From RGIG995 sp045543655 (lineage in GTDB: Bacteria > Bacillota > Clostridia > Oscillospirales > UBA644): DNA of 61,404 bases. The stretch covers positions 1-61,404 of the forward strand of contig JAZPXN010000032.1 of the NCBI GenBank assembly GCA_045543655.1, given 5' to 3'. Made by a program: the position numbers and the translations under genes. The notes below the pieces were generated by a model, which made no database searches, was not told where the DNA came from, and was given only the letters and a program-made list of their open reading frames with translations. Of this stretch, positions 1 through 8,494 are shown one piece after another (positions within the stretch are counted from its first letter, which is position 1; each line of letters begins with the position of its first letter).

Positions 1-1
1 G

Positions 2-316
2 AAAAAATACCATGCCGATAAACTGATTCTGTCCGTGGATGGCATTTCTCCCCAGCAAGGATTTACGACCTATTACAACAATGAAGCGTCCGTGGCTGAG
101 GTAATGATTGATCAGGCCGCCTGTCGGATCATCGCTGCAGACCGATCCAAATTCGGACACCAAGCCTTTACCCAGATCAGCGACCTTTCAGTGGCGGATT
201 ATATCGTCACGGACACGGTAGTCAAAGGGGAGCTCTCGGACAAGATTTCGGAAGCCAGAGTGGAAATTCTCACGCCCACAGCCGTCGCCGTTGCGGTCGA
301 AGAGGCTCAGAAGTAA
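2..316 (+). CDS. DeoR/GlpR-family transcriptional regulator, C-terminal part (5' end outside window)
   Basis: The reading frame is open from the first bases of the window and encodes about 104 residues, ending at TAA 314-316. It begins KKYHADKLILSVDGIS and continues with QGFTTY and a late NDTVV/TDTVVKGELSDKI-like stretch, which is the typical C-terminal half of the DeoR sugar-phosphate-binding domain (effector site of DeoR/GlpR/FruR-type repressors). The N-terminal winged HTH would lie upstream of the window, so this is a truncated view of the gene and not a broken gene. It sits beside a set of glycosidase genes and may control them, but no operator can be assigned from this fragment. It converges on the GH110-like gene and is followed by a hairpin terminator. 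Confidence 0.8.
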   Translation, partial: KKYHADKLILSVDGISPQQGFTTYYNNEASVAEVMIDQAACRIIAADRSKFGHQAFTQISDLSVADYIVTDTVVKGELSDKISEARVEILTPTAVAVAVEEAQK

Positions 317-335
317 ATTTCTTCCAAAAAGAATC

Positions 336-371
336 AAAGTGCATCGCAGATATGCGGTGCACTTTTTCTCT
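336..371 (+). terminator. Intrinsic terminator after the DeoR-family gene
   Basis: An inverted repeat (AAAGTGCATCGCA, short loop, TGCGGTGCACTTT) is followed directly by a run of T. It lies 20 bases after the regulator stop codon. Confidence 0.8.
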
Positions 372-480
372 GATCAAAATTGGACGCGGCATCTTGGTGA
401 GATTCATCTTGACGTATCTGTTTTTTTGTTTTGAAGAGATTCTGCAATCCCTGAAAAGAACGAGCCACATGAAACAAAAT

Positions 481-2067
481 TCACGTTAAGAGTTCCTCTT
501 TCGTTAGGCTCGTACAGTTTTCGAAGGTCGTCCCGTCCTCTCCGTGCATTGCGTGACGAGGAAGATCCAAGGAAAGATGAAAGGTGTTGTTCCGAAAGAT
601 TACTTCTTCACAGCTTTCAATCGCACAAATTCGTCTGGCAGACTGTGTAAACACGTTGTTTTCGATGGTGATTTTCCTATTAAAAACGGTATTCGTACAC
701 CAAAGCGAGGGTTTACATTTGATGGCCACCCCGCCTGCATAGGCGCTGTTATAAAAATCACAGTCACGGATCTCCACGTCCGTTACCCGCCCCGATTCAT
801 ACCATCCCTTCGCTTCTCCCGAAAGTTGGATTCCGGAGCTCATATTATAGAATTTGCATTTTTCAACGAGAACCTTTCCTGCCGTACTGATCAGAAACCC
901 TCGAGGACGGTTATATCCCGATTCGCAGTCCAAGAAGCGTGCCTCGGGCGCCGTGGAAAGATTTTCGGTGATCCAGTTGTTTGAGGGCGGAGGCGCGTCG
1001 CAGTCGAGCTTCAGGCGTATCTCTGTCGGGGAGATCAATTGCGCGTCAAGTACGGTTCCGACGGTCTTGGTCTCATTCTTTTCCCCGTCAATAACGGCAA
1101 CGAGGTCTCCCTTTCGATAGATCTGAATCCCCCTTTGCTGGGGATGACCAACGTTCAACTTCAGACTTCCGTCCGCATGCTTTTCCGTATACGGATGATA
1201 TATGCCGTGAATATTTGCCGCATCGTCCATCATTTGCACGAATTTGCAACGTTCCAACGAAATCTTGCCTCTGCAATTCACAAAATGCGTTGCATCCGCT
1301 GCGGTCGAAAGGAATCGGCCACTGCCTTTTCGGGGTTCTGCGAGGATCCGTTTCAGAGAGACGTTTTCGGTTTTTTGAGCAATAATCCCCATGGCGGCCG
1401 TGTGATATAGGTGGATGCTCTCGAGAAAAAGGTCTTTGGAATCCGTGATCAAAATCCCGGGACATTCTCTGCCGGCAAAGGTCATCACCAGATAATTCCC
1501 GACGCAGTGCCGCTCGCCGACGTTTCCCCGCATAAAAATAAGGTTCTCGCCCCGTTGTTCCGGAGTGACCGTTTGATAAAGGGAGGACTGAAACCCGTGA
1601 TCCGTCTCTTTGCCCGTATAAGAAAAATAGACCTTGGAATACGGAGAAGGGTGTCCCTCTTGATCAAATTCAAGTACAAGAGTCCGCTCGGTTTCAATCT
1701 CCCATCCGTCGCAGGGACTGTAAAAGCTGAGGTTTCCGTTCCGGACCCGACAGTTGAAATCCTCTCCGTCGAATTGAATCAAAATGCCCTGCGGGCTTAC
1801 GGAAAGAATTTTCGCCTGCGCATAAAAAGGGGTTGCGTAGTCGATGGAAAAGTTTTTCAGAGTGATATTTTCGGAAGCTTCGCAGAGAATCGGAACCATC
1901 ATTCCGTGAAAGACCAAGTCCGCGCCGCCGCCGTCAACCGTAATATTTTTCTTATTCAGAACGGGAAGAGCAATGGCCTTTTCCCCGCTGTCATTGTTCG
2001 ATACGTAACATTCCCTCCGATAGGCATCCTCGGGATAGAAGTGATTCGTACCGCCCTCCAGCAACAA
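481..2067 (-). CDS. GH110-like alpha-1,3-galactosidase, right-handed beta-helix protein, 5' end interrupted
   Basis: The 528-residue frame is rich in short repeated beta-strand turns (ENITLKNFSIDYA, ENVSLKRILAE, KISLERCKFVQ, VEKCKFYNMSSG, ITIENNVF) typical of a parallel beta-helix. The segment MMDDAANIHGIYHPYT matches my recollection of family GH110 exo-alpha-galactosidases, which cut terminal alpha-1,3-linked galactose. There is no signal peptide, so it is probably cytoplasmic. The listed start is a TTG at 2067 preceded by GGAG with 5-base spacing. However, the same frame continues upstream to a better ATG at 2160 with a good ribosome site, separated from this ORF only by a TAA at 2082-2080. 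The gene is therefore either a fresh nonsense mutant, reinitiates at the TTG, or contains a sequence error. Family assignment moderate; fold assignment strong. Confidence 0.65.
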   Translation of the reverse strand: MLLEGGTNHFYPEDAYRRECYVSNNDSGEKAIALPVLNKKNITVDGGGADLVFHGMMVPILCEASENITLKNFSIDYATPFYAQAKILSVSPQGILIQFDGEDFNCRVRNGNLSFYSPCDGWEIETERTLVLEFDQEGHPSPYSKVYFSYTGKETDHGFQSSLYQTVTPEQRGENLIFMRGNVGERHCVGNYLVMTFAGRECPGILITDSKDLFLESIHLYHTAAMGIIAQKTENVSLKRILAEPRKGSGRFLSTAADATHFVNCRGKISLERCKFVQMMDDAANIHGIYHPYTEKHADGSLKLNVGHPQQRGIQIYRKGDLVAVIDGEKNETKTVGTVLDAQLISPTEIRLKLDCDAPPPSNNWITENLSTAPEARFLDCESGYNRPRGFLISTAGKVLVEKCKFYNMSSGIQLSGEAKGWYESGRVTDVEIRDCDFYNSAYAGGVAIKCKPSLWCTNTVFNRKITIENNVFTQSARRICAIESCEEVIFRNNTFHLSLDLPRHAMHGEDGTTFENCTSLTKEELLT

Positions 2068-2079
2068 CGTATCTCCGTC

Positions 2080-2160
2080 TTACATGAAAAAAACCGCTTT
2101 CCCAAAGGATTCGGAACAATCATTTTCGTTTTTGATGAAGTCTTTGATTCTCAATTCCAT
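2080..2160 (-). pseudogene. Detached first 26 codons of the GH110-like gene, ended by in-frame TAA
   Basis: An ATG at 2160 preceded by AGAGGG (9-base spacing) opens MELRIKDFIKNENDCSESFG and runs to ATG-TAA at 2085-2080. Immediately after the TAA the same frame reads DGDTLLLEGGTNHFYPED, the normal continuation of a beta-helix glycosidase N-terminus. One base change (for example AAA to TAA) would join the two parts into a 559-residue protein. Confidence 0.7.
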
Positions 2161-2217
2161 TCACGTTCACCCTCTTTGATTCCGTCTGCTTGCTCCCGCA
2201 ATAAAAGAATTTTCTTT

Positions 2218-2246
2218 ATTATACCGCAGCTTTCCTTTTTTGTCAA
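2218..2246 (-). promoter_or_regulatory. Promoter of the GH110-like gene
   Basis: On the minus strand TTGACA (2246-2241) and TATAAT (2223-2218) are separated by 17 bases, about 60 bases upstream of the ATG at 2160. The promoter is perfect consensus, so the interrupted gene is probably still transcribed. Confidence 0.8.
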
Positions 2247-2322
2247 TAGCATTTATCCGATTATTCTCCCCAATTCATGCCGCAAACGCGCCGCAAAAAG
2301 GGTGCCTCCATCAAAAACGAAT

Positions 2323-2360
2323 CGGACGTACTGGCTTGGAGAAATCCATGGCGACAGATC
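2323..2360 (+). repeat. 38-bp hairpin-bearing element, copy A
   Basis: This intergenic stretch aligns without gaps to 4986-5023 with 29 of 38 identical bases, including an identical 14-base core TTGGAGAAATCCAT that can form TGGA-GAAA-TCCA with a GNRA-type loop. Its function is unknown. Confidence 0.4.
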
Positions 2361-2391
2361 AACCCGTTTTCATTTTTTTTGAATCGACGGC

Positions 2392-2420
2392 TTGATTTTC
2401 TGTAAAACATATGCTATAAT
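2392..2420 (+). promoter_or_regulatory. Promoter of the GH31-GH43 operon
   Basis: TTGATT (2392-2397) and TATAAT (2415-2420) with 17-base spacing lie 22 bases before the GH31 start, which has a GGAGGTG ribosome site. Confidence 0.8.
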
Positions 2421-2441
2421 AAAAAAAACGGAGGTGTTGCA

Positions 2442-4016
2442 ATGAATCTGACGGTCAAAATGCTTGAAAACGAACATTGGTGGGGCGGCTCCTCCGCCAC
2501 GGGAGAAAAACAGCCGTTCGGCGCAACGTCTGATTTTTCATACGACATGTATTGCGGACACAATCAAACGATGCCCCTATTTCTTTCCAGCAAGGGGCGT
2601 TATATCTGGTGTGAAAGCCCCATGTCGGTCAAGATCGAAGGGGGCGAGATTCGGATTTCCGCGAAAAGTGAGATCTCTTTATGGGAAGATGGGGATTCCT
2701 TGCGGGACGCCTATCTGCAGGCGTCTCACGATCATTTCCCCTTTTCCGGGAAAGTTCCCCCGGAAGTCTTCTTTACGACCGCCCAGTACAACACCTGGAT
2801 GGAAATGGATTATCATCAGAGCCAGGACGGCGTGCTGGCCTACGCCCGGGGGCTAATCGAACACGGATACGAACCCGGAGTACTGATGATTGACGAGGGA
2901 TGGCACGGCCGTTACGGCCTATGGGAATTTGACCCCATAAAATTCCCCGCCCCCCGGGCCATGGTGGACGAGCTTCACAAAATGGGCTTTAAGGTCATGC
3001 TTTGGGTCGTTCCCCTCGTTTCCTGTGACGGAATGGAATTTGTCCTTGCCACGAAGCGGAAGCATCTGAACGGCGGCAGCGGAAAGAAAAATCTGTTTCT
3101 CCGTACGGACGACGGAAACGTGGCCATCGTTCATTGGTGGAACGGGTACAGCGCGATTTTAAATATGTGCCTGGAGGATGACCGGGAATATCTGGATCAA
3201 AAGCTGCGCCGCCTGATGGAGGAGTACGGGATCGACGGATTCAAATTCGACGGCGGAAACATCAGCATGTACAATCCGGACAATATCATCAACGGAAAAC
3301 AGACTTCCTATACCGCAGATGCCCTGAACGTCGCCTGGAACGAATTCGGAACGAGATATGAATTTCACGAATATAAGGACACCTTCAAGGGCGGAGGAAA
3401 AGCGGTTGTCCAGCGGCTCCAGGACCGAAATCACACCTGGACAGACCACGGACTTACCTCGATTCTACCCTCAGCCTTACTGCAGGGTCTCATCGGACAT
3501 CCCTTTATCTGCCCGGATATGGTAGGAGGCGGAGAATGGTCTTTTAATTACGTTCCCGGCTTTGAATGCGATCAGGAATTGTTCGTCCGTATGGCGCAAT
3601 GCTCCGCCCTCTTTCCGATGATTCAGTTTTCCTGGGCTCCCTGGAGAATGCTGGACGAAGAGCACCGGAAAATGTGCCTCGACGCCGCAAGATTGCACAA
3701 AAGGTTTGCCCCGGAGATCCTTCGGCTGGTCCGGGAATCCGCAATTACGGGAGAACCGATCGTCCGGCATATGGAATACGAATACCCCCATTGCGGATAT
3801 GCAAAAATTCTCGATCAATTTTTGCTTGGCCCGAACGTTCTGGTGGCACCGGTAACGGAAAAGGGCGCAACGCAACGGGAGGTCGTGCTTCCGGAGGGAC
3901 GCTGGGTCTATTGTGACGGGCAGGAATATCCGGGCGGACAACGCATTACCGTAAACGCCGACCTCCGAAGACTTCCTTATTTCACACGGAAAGGCACCGT
4001 GATTTTCCAAAACTAA
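2442..4016 (+). CDS. Glycoside hydrolase family 31 (alpha-glucosidase/alpha-galactosidase-like)
   Basis: A 524-residue enzyme with a short N-terminal beta domain and a (beta/alpha)8 barrel. The string GVLMIDEGWHGRYGLWEFDPIKF is the GH31 strand-3 region; YGIDGFKFDGGN supplies the Asp expected as the nucleophile; CPDMVGGGEW matches the region of the acid/base Asp; the C-terminal beta-sandwich begins near LLGPNVLVAPVTEKGA. GH31 enzymes hydrolyse alpha-linked glucose, xylose or galactose from non-reducing ends with retention. No signal peptide is present, so it should act on imported oligosaccharides. The start follows GGAGGTG at 8-base spacing. It is followed 21 bases later by a GH43-like gene, apparently co-transcribed. 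The exact substrate cannot be read from sequence. Confidence 0.85.
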   Translation: MNLTVKMLENEHWWGGSSATGEKQPFGATSDFSYDMYCGHNQTMPLFLSSKGRYIWCESPMSVKIEGGEIRISAKSEISLWEDGDSLRDAYLQASHDHFPFSGKVPPEVFFTTAQYNTWMEMDYHQSQDGVLAYARGLIEHGYEPGVLMIDEGWHGRYGLWEFDPIKFPAPRAMVDELHKMGFKVMLWVVPLVSCDGMEFVLATKRKHLNGGSGKKNLFLRTDDGNVAIVHWWNGYSAILNMCLEDDREYLDQKLRRLMEEYGIDGFKFDGGNISMYNPDNIINGKQTSYTADALNVAWNEFGTRYEFHEYKDTFKGGGKAVVQRLQDRNHTWTDHGLTSILPSALLQGLIGHPFICPDMVGGGEWSFNYVPGFECDQELFVRMAQCSALFPMIQFSWAPWRMLDEEHRKMCLDAARLHKRFAPEILRLVRESAITGEPIVRHMEYEYPHCGYAKILDQFLLGPNVLVAPVTEKGATQREVVLPEGRWVYCDGQEYPGGQRITVNADLRRLPYFTRKGTVIFQN

Positions 4017-4037
4017 AAGCAAAAGGAGCCTTGCAAA

Positions 4038-4970
4038 ATGAAACTGAAATTCGACATAGAAAACATGAAGCAACCGGATCCCTTTATCTTTCAGGACGGG
4101 GACCGTTATTATCTGTACGCATCCAACACCTACGGCGACGAGGGTGTGCCCGTATATACGGCAGACAACCCCTTCGGCCAATGGCACTATGCCGGGGTCG
4201 CCGCAAAATTCGAGGGTGCGCGGGGCTATTGGGCTCCGTCGGTCATCAAATACAAGGACAGCTATTATATGTATCTCTCCTTCGGACGAGGGGAAAGCAA
4301 GCAATTCATGCACGTGGCGAAGGCGGATTCTCCCCTGGGCCCCTTTGAAAATGAAAAAATGCTCTATCAAGAGTTTTCCATTGATTCCCACGCAGTGGAA
4401 ACCGAATCCGGCCTGTTTCTTTTCTATGCAAAGAACAAAAATGAACCGGACTACGAGGGAGAACGGATCGGCACGCGGATTTTTGTGGACCGATTGATCG
4501 ACCCCTATACGCCTGCCTATGCCCCGGTGGAAAAGGTTGTTCCGGACTTTGATGAAGAAATTTACACTCCGGCAAAAGATCGGAACTGGCACACCATCGA
4601 GGGTGCATTTTGGTTCCGGGAAGGGGAATATCAGTACCTGACTTACAGCGGCGGATGCTATCAGGACGACACCTACCACGTAGGATACGCCGTGGCAAAA
4701 AGCGACGAAACAGACCTGACGAAGGTGAAATTCACAAAGGTAACGAAAGACGGGAAATTCAACCCCATCCTGATTCAAAACCCCTTCGAAGAAGGCACGG
4801 GACATCACAGTATGCTCAAGCACGACGGAGCATACTACGCCTTCTATCACGCCCGGGACATCGGAGAGCGGCAGCAGGGTCCCTACGTGGAAATGCGCAC
4901 CGCAAGAGTTTGTAAAATCAACGTAAACGACGGTGTTCTGCAGGCGGAAATGAAGGAAAACGAAATTTAA
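4038..4970 (+). CDS. Glycoside hydrolase family 43-like protein
   Basis: A 310-residue five-bladed propeller enzyme of the GH43 type. Visible marks are KQPDPFIFQDGDRYYLYAS near the N-terminus (general-base Asp in PDP), YWAPSVIKY, SIDSHAVE (second Asp) and HTIEGAFWF (general-acid Glu), then GTGHHSMLKHDGAYYAFYHAR closing the propeller. Family members cleave alpha-L-arabinofuranosides or beta-xylosides with inversion. Length is that of a single-domain enzyme with no carbohydrate-binding module and no signal peptide. The ATG at 4038 has an AAAGGAG ribosome site and lies 21 bases after the GH31 stop, so the two form an operon that ends at a strong hairpin. Confidence 0.85.
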   Translation: MKLKFDIENMKQPDPFIFQDGDRYYLYASNTYGDEGVPVYTADNPFGQWHYAGVAAKFEGARGYWAPSVIKYKDSYYMYLSFGRGESKQFMHVAKADSPLGPFENEKMLYQEFSIDSHAVETESGLFLFYAKNKNEPDYEGERIGTRIFVDRLIDPYTPAYAPVEKVVPDFDEEIYTPAKDRNWHTIEGAFWFREGEYQYLTYSGGCYQDDTYHVGYAVAKSDETDLTKVKFTKVTKDGKFNPILIQNPFEEGTGHHSMLKHDGAYYAFYHARDIGERQQGPYVEMRTARVCKINVNDGVLQAEMKENEI

Positions 4971-5045
4971 AAATAAAAAACAAACCGGACGCACCGTTTT
5001 GGAGAAATCCATCGTGACGCGTCCGGTTTTTCTTTATTTTTTTGG
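4970..5045. terminator. Bidirectional terminator between GH43 and GH32 genes
   Basis: The arms AAACCGGACGC and GCGTCCGGTTT flank an inner TGGA-GAAA-TCCA hairpin, with T runs following on the plus strand and A runs preceding (T runs for minus-strand transcripts). The inner part is copy B (4986-5023) of the element also seen at 2323-2360. Confidence 0.8.
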
Positions 5046-5073
5046 GACGGACGGTTTTTCCATCCGTAAAAAA

Positions 5074-6471
5074 TCATTCTCTCGTATAGACGGCAAAATC
5101 AGAGATCTCAGCTTCGGTATCCTGCACGGAAAAGGCGATTCCGCCGTGTGTGTCGGTGAGCATCCGGGAAACCAAGGTCTGCTCTCCGTCTACACCGACT
5201 TCGAGGATCCCTTCGTGGCGCAGAATCTCCAGAGACACGGCGCCGCCCTCCCGGAACGGATAGGGAATCGTCGCGATATCGTTGCGCTGATCCCAAACGT
5301 AATGCTTCCGCAGGCGAATGAGGTTCTCCGAGGGGTCGAGCATGATCTGATACCCGTTTTCCGAGACGGGGCTACCCTTCGTCCCGGGATGGGTACCAAG
5401 GAGAATCAGCGCCTGTCCGTTGAGATCGGAAAGCCTTATCTTCATCTTGATCAGGCAGGTATCGGGCAGATTCGGCGCATACGCCAGCGTGCCGCCTTCG
5501 GGCGAAGAGGCGACGAAGCCGGTCTCCGTAACCTTCCATCCTTCGTTACAAAAGGTAAAGGCTGCAGGCACAAGGGCGTCGGATCGCTTCGGAAATACCT
5601 TCCCGATTTCCCGGACGAACCGGGTCTTCGGCGTTCCGTTTTCCACCCGAAGCTCCCGGGGGAACAGCATATTTCCGCCCCAGATCCGTTCCTGACAGTC
5701 ACAGTTTCTGCGCGGAAGCCATCCGATCAGAAAATGCCGACGGCCGTCGTAGGCGTGGCGGGCCGCCATGAAATCGAAGTGATCGGGAGAGATCACCTTC
5801 CCCCGATGCCAGGGGCCTTGGGGCGTGGGAGCCGTGCGGAAGCGCGTCTCGTGCCAATAATAAATCAAAACCCACTGATCTCCGTCCCGGTAGATTTCGG
5901 GACATTCCAGGGTCATGGCAATGCCGGTCAGATCCATGGGCGGCAGACATTCCCAATGCTTCATATCGGAAGAAACGGCTTGACCGATCTTCCCCGCAAA
6001 GCAATCGGGCGTGCCGTTTTCCGGGCCTTTGGCGCAGAAAACCATGCGGTAAAGGTTCGCCCCTTCGTCATAAAAAACGTAAGGATCCCGCCAGGTGCCG
6101 TCCTGTCGGTACAGATCCTTGGGGCGGCGAAAGCAGAGTTCTCCGGGATAAGAGAAGGTGATCCCGTCGTCGCTTTCCGAATGAAGGATGCTCAATCCCT
6201 CGGAATCGTCGCCCGCATAATAGGCGTGAAATTTTCCCCCGTGCCAATAGACGCACCCCGTATTGAAGGGCGTTCCCGCGGCACCCCGGGGGAAGGGATC
6301 GGGATGCTCCGTATAATCCACGAAATCCGTAGTGGAAATATGCCCCCAGCCGATAGGGACAGGGCCGTCCTTATATTTCTTCGTATAATAAACGTGACAA
6401 ACCCCGTCGTGCCACAGGGGCATGGGATCGCCGAACCAGCCGTCTTCCGGGCAATAATGCAAAAAATCCAT
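5074..6471 (-). CDS. Glycoside hydrolase family 32-type beta-fructosidase-like enzyme
   Basis: The protein of 465 residues (ATG at 6471, AAAGGAG ribosome site) has a five-bladed propeller plus a C-terminal beta-sandwich. HYCPEDGWFGDPMPLWHDG occupies the place of the family's WMNDPNG block with the nucleophile Asp; GTWRDPYVFY is the RDP motif; MTLECPEIYR is the EC motif with the acid/base Glu. The C-terminal part ends AEISDFAVYTRE, a normal GH32 sandwich ending. GH32 enzymes hydrolyse sucrose, fructans or related beta-fructosides, but the altered first block (FGDPMP) leaves the substrate open and other propeller glycosidases related to GH32/GH68 are possible. No secretion signal. A longer frame to 6531 exists but the internal ATG has the ribosome site. 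Confidence 0.8.
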   Translation of the reverse strand: MDFLHYCPEDGWFGDPMPLWHDGVCHVYYTKKYKDGPVPIGWGHISTTDFVDYTEHPDPFPRGAAGTPFNTGCVYWHGGKFHAYYAGDDSEGLSILHSESDDGITFSYPGELCFRRPKDLYRQDGTWRDPYVFYDEGANLYRMVFCAKGPENGTPDCFAGKIGQAVSSDMKHWECLPPMDLTGIAMTLECPEIYRDGDQWVLIYYWHETRFRTAPTPQGPWHRGKVISPDHFDFMAARHAYDGRRHFLIGWLPRRNCDCQERIWGGNMLFPRELRVENGTPKTRFVREIGKVFPKRSDALVPAAFTFCNEGWKVTETGFVASSPEGGTLAYAPNLPDTCLIKMKIRLSDLNGQALILLGTHPGTKGSPVSENGYQIMLDPSENLIRLRKHYVWDQRNDIATIPYPFREGGAVSLEILRHEGILEVGVDGEQTLVSRMLTDTHGGIAFSVQDTEAEISDFAVYTRE

Positions 6472-6546
6472 AGCATTTCTCCTTTTCTCTCCAGGGGTCC
6501 CCTGGGCGTCCGCAACTTTTTTGGGTCGCAAACCTTACGCAGCTTC

Positions 6547-6575
6547 ATTATACAGTAAGCGGGCAGGAATGTCAA
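6547..6575 (-). promoter_or_regulatory. Promoter of the GH32-type gene
   Basis: Minus-strand TTGACA (6575-6570) and TATAAT (6552-6547) with 17-base spacing. The ~75-base leader contains a CCAGGGG/CCCCTGG hairpin just before the ribosome site. Confidence 0.8.
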
Positions 6576-6628
6576 GTCCCTGCTCCCCACTCAAAGGTGT
6601 CTTTTTTATGAATAAATGGAATTTTTGC

Positions 6629-6657
6629 TTGAAATACAAGGGATTTTGTGCTATAGT
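6629..6657 (+). promoter_or_regulatory. Promoter of the metallophosphoesterase gene
   Basis: TTGAAA (6629-6634), 17-base spacer, TATAGT (6652-6657), 28 bases ahead of the ATG at 6686. Confidence 0.7.
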
Positions 6658-6685
6658 AAAGAAAAACACAGAAAGGGATTTCGTT

Positions 6686-8434
6686 ATGGAACAGAATTAC
6701 CGTTTTCCCAAAAACGAGCTTGTGAAATACGAGCATATCCCCACCTTTGTTTCCGGGGAACAATATATTCTCGTCATGCCGTTTCTCAATCCCAACGGAG
6801 AGAAAAACCCTCAGGACTTTGCGTTGCGAGCCAAGATCTCCCGGGACGGTCTGGAGGCGATCCGCTTCACCGAAAAGGATCTGCGGAAGAAAAGAACCGA
6901 CAAGGATCTTTGGTGGACGGTCACCGACGAAGGAGAAGGCAAGGTCTCCCTCCGGTCGGATTCCGTCCGAAAATACTTGAATCTTGCCGAGCAGGGAGCG
7001 ACGATGAGCCGCAAAAAACAGCTTCTTTCCCTCCGGCAGAACGGAACGCTCGTTCAGCTGACCGCGGAAAATAAAAAGGGCGAAACGCTGTATCTCCGCT
7101 ACGCCCCCCGCAAAGAAGGCGATACCGGAGTCGTTTTCACCTCCGGAAAAGCGAAGGAAAATACCTCCTTCGGCCTGTTCCAAAGAGTTTGTGGAATCCC
7201 CGCCACAATCGATGAAAAGCCCATACTGACCGTGGGAACCTATTCTGACCTGCACGTGGATTACGCCCTGCAGACCAAGCCCCCCTACGTCCGCCCCACC
7301 ATGCCCAAGGCGGCCCGGGGATACCGAAACCGCTTCGATCTGGACGCAGTTATCGTCTGCGGTGACACCATTTCCGACAACGGAAGCGGATCCCGCACCA
7401 ATCCCGGGAAGGGCGCAGCCCAGGGATATTGGGGCTACGACCGCTGGCAGGCCACCCGGAAGAGGATCCACGAGGTGATTAAAAAATCCTTCCGCACGGA
7501 AGAAAAATCGAAAAACATCCTCTTCGTTACGGGAAACCACGAATATCAGGTAGGCGACCGCCAGCCCGAAGGGAAGCGCTACAACTCCGGCTATATGACC
7601 GATCTGCTCCCCGAAGATATCCTGCATCCCCTGACCGAGCATTACACCACCTATAACGGTGAGGAAGCGGATCTCGGCGCCACGGAAAACCTGATGTGCT
7701 ACGAATACCGCATCAACGGAATCCCCTTCCTGATTCTGAACCATCCGCTGTACGGCGAAATTCCCTGGGCCTGGCCCGATCGGGGCGAGCCTGCCCACCA
7801 TATGAAGCAGGCGGAATGGCTGGAGGAACGCTTGAAGGAGATCGAGGAAGAGCAGGGCAGAGACGCGGTGGTCATCGTGGCCTCCCATTTCCCCTTCTAT
7901 CCCGATTGCTTCGTCGCCACCTATAACGGCCCCACCGTGAAGCCCAACATGGACGCTTATCTGAAAATGAGCGAGACCATGAGCCGCTTCCCCAATCTGT
8001 TCTGGTTCTTCGGCCACGTTCACACCAACAACGATATCACCTTCTCCGAAACGTCGGAGGTGGTCTCCCACGTAGTGCCCGTGGATCTGAAGCTGGACGG
8101 CAAAGGCAACGGCTGGAGCAACGCCGTCTCCCCCGAGGAATTCGCCCGCAAGCTGTTCCGCTCCGACGCCGTTCTCCCCGCGGGATTCCACCACGTCTAC
8201 TGCGGCAGCCATTCTTATTATCATACGAAATATTTCGAAAGCGACGGCAAGAAGGTCAACACCACCCTCTCCGCCGCCGAATGTCCCTTCCCCCAGGGGT
8301 GCGTGCTTGAGGTATACAGCGACCGTGTGGTTCTCACCATGCAGCAGTTCGGCACGAAGAAGGAAACCCTCCGCCGCCTGCCCGGCGCCTCCTACAAAGT
8401 CAAGCCCCTCGTCTGCCCCATCGTGAAAAAATAA
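6686..8434 (+). CDS. Calcineurin-like metallophosphoesterase, large form
   Basis: A 582-residue protein whose first ~200 residues look like a beta-rich, RICIN/fascin-like region (LRAKISRDG, KYLNLAEQGATMSRKKQLLSL). The C-terminal ~370 residues form a metallophosphoesterase: GTYSDLHVD (DxH), VIVCGDTISDN (GDxx), LFVTGNHEY (GNHE), IVASHFPFYP and WFFGHVHTNND (GHxH). These motifs bind the two-metal centre. Long inserts between GDT and GNHE are unusual. I see no signal peptide. It stands alone between its own promoter and a terminator, next to glycosidase genes, so a phosphodiester or sugar-phosphate substrate is possible but not shown. ATG 6686 was chosen over an upstream open frame because of AAAGGGA and the promoter position. 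Confidence 0.8.
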   Translation: MEQNYRFPKNELVKYEHIPTFVSGEQYILVMPFLNPNGEKNPQDFALRAKISRDGLEAIRFTEKDLRKKRTDKDLWWTVTDEGEGKVSLRSDSVRKYLNLAEQGATMSRKKQLLSLRQNGTLVQLTAENKKGETLYLRYAPRKEGDTGVVFTSGKAKENTSFGLFQRVCGIPATIDEKPILTVGTYSDLHVDYALQTKPPYVRPTMPKAARGYRNRFDLDAVIVCGDTISDNGSGSRTNPGKGAAQGYWGYDRWQATRKRIHEVIKKSFRTEEKSKNILFVTGNHEYQVGDRQPEGKRYNSGYMTDLLPEDILHPLTEHYTTYNGEEADLGATENLMCYEYRINGIPFLILNHPLYGEIPWAWPDRGEPAHHMKQAEWLEERLKEIEEEQGRDAVVIVASHFPFYPDCFVATYNGPTVKPNMDAYLKMSETMSRFPNLFWFFGHVHTNNDITFSETSEVVSHVVPVDLKLDGKGNGWSNAVSPEEFARKLFRSDAVLPAGFHHVYCGSHSYYHTKYFESDGKKVNTTLSAAECPFPQGCVLEVYSDRVVLTMQQFGTKKETLRRLPGASYKVKPLVCPIVKK

Positions 8435-8448
8435 AAACGTATAAACAA

Positions 8449-8490
8449 GATCCCGAGCCGGAATTTTCCCCGGTTCGGGATCGCTTTTTT
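8449..8490. terminator. Terminator between metallophosphoesterase and GH39 genes
   Basis: Arms GATCCCGAGCCGG and CCGGTTCGGGATC with a short loop, followed by GCTTTTTT on the plus strand. It separates two convergent genes. Confidence 0.85.
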
Positions 8491-8494
8491 ATTC

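Noticed and set aside
1411..2382. 323-residue plus-strand open frame
   Set aside because: Antisense to the beta-helix glycosidase and its promoter region; no family resemblance.
3477..5012. 511-residue minus-strand open frame
   Set aside because: Antisense to GH31 and GH43 genes that have clear catalytic motifs, promoter and ribosome sites; low-complexity Val/Phe/His-rich translation.
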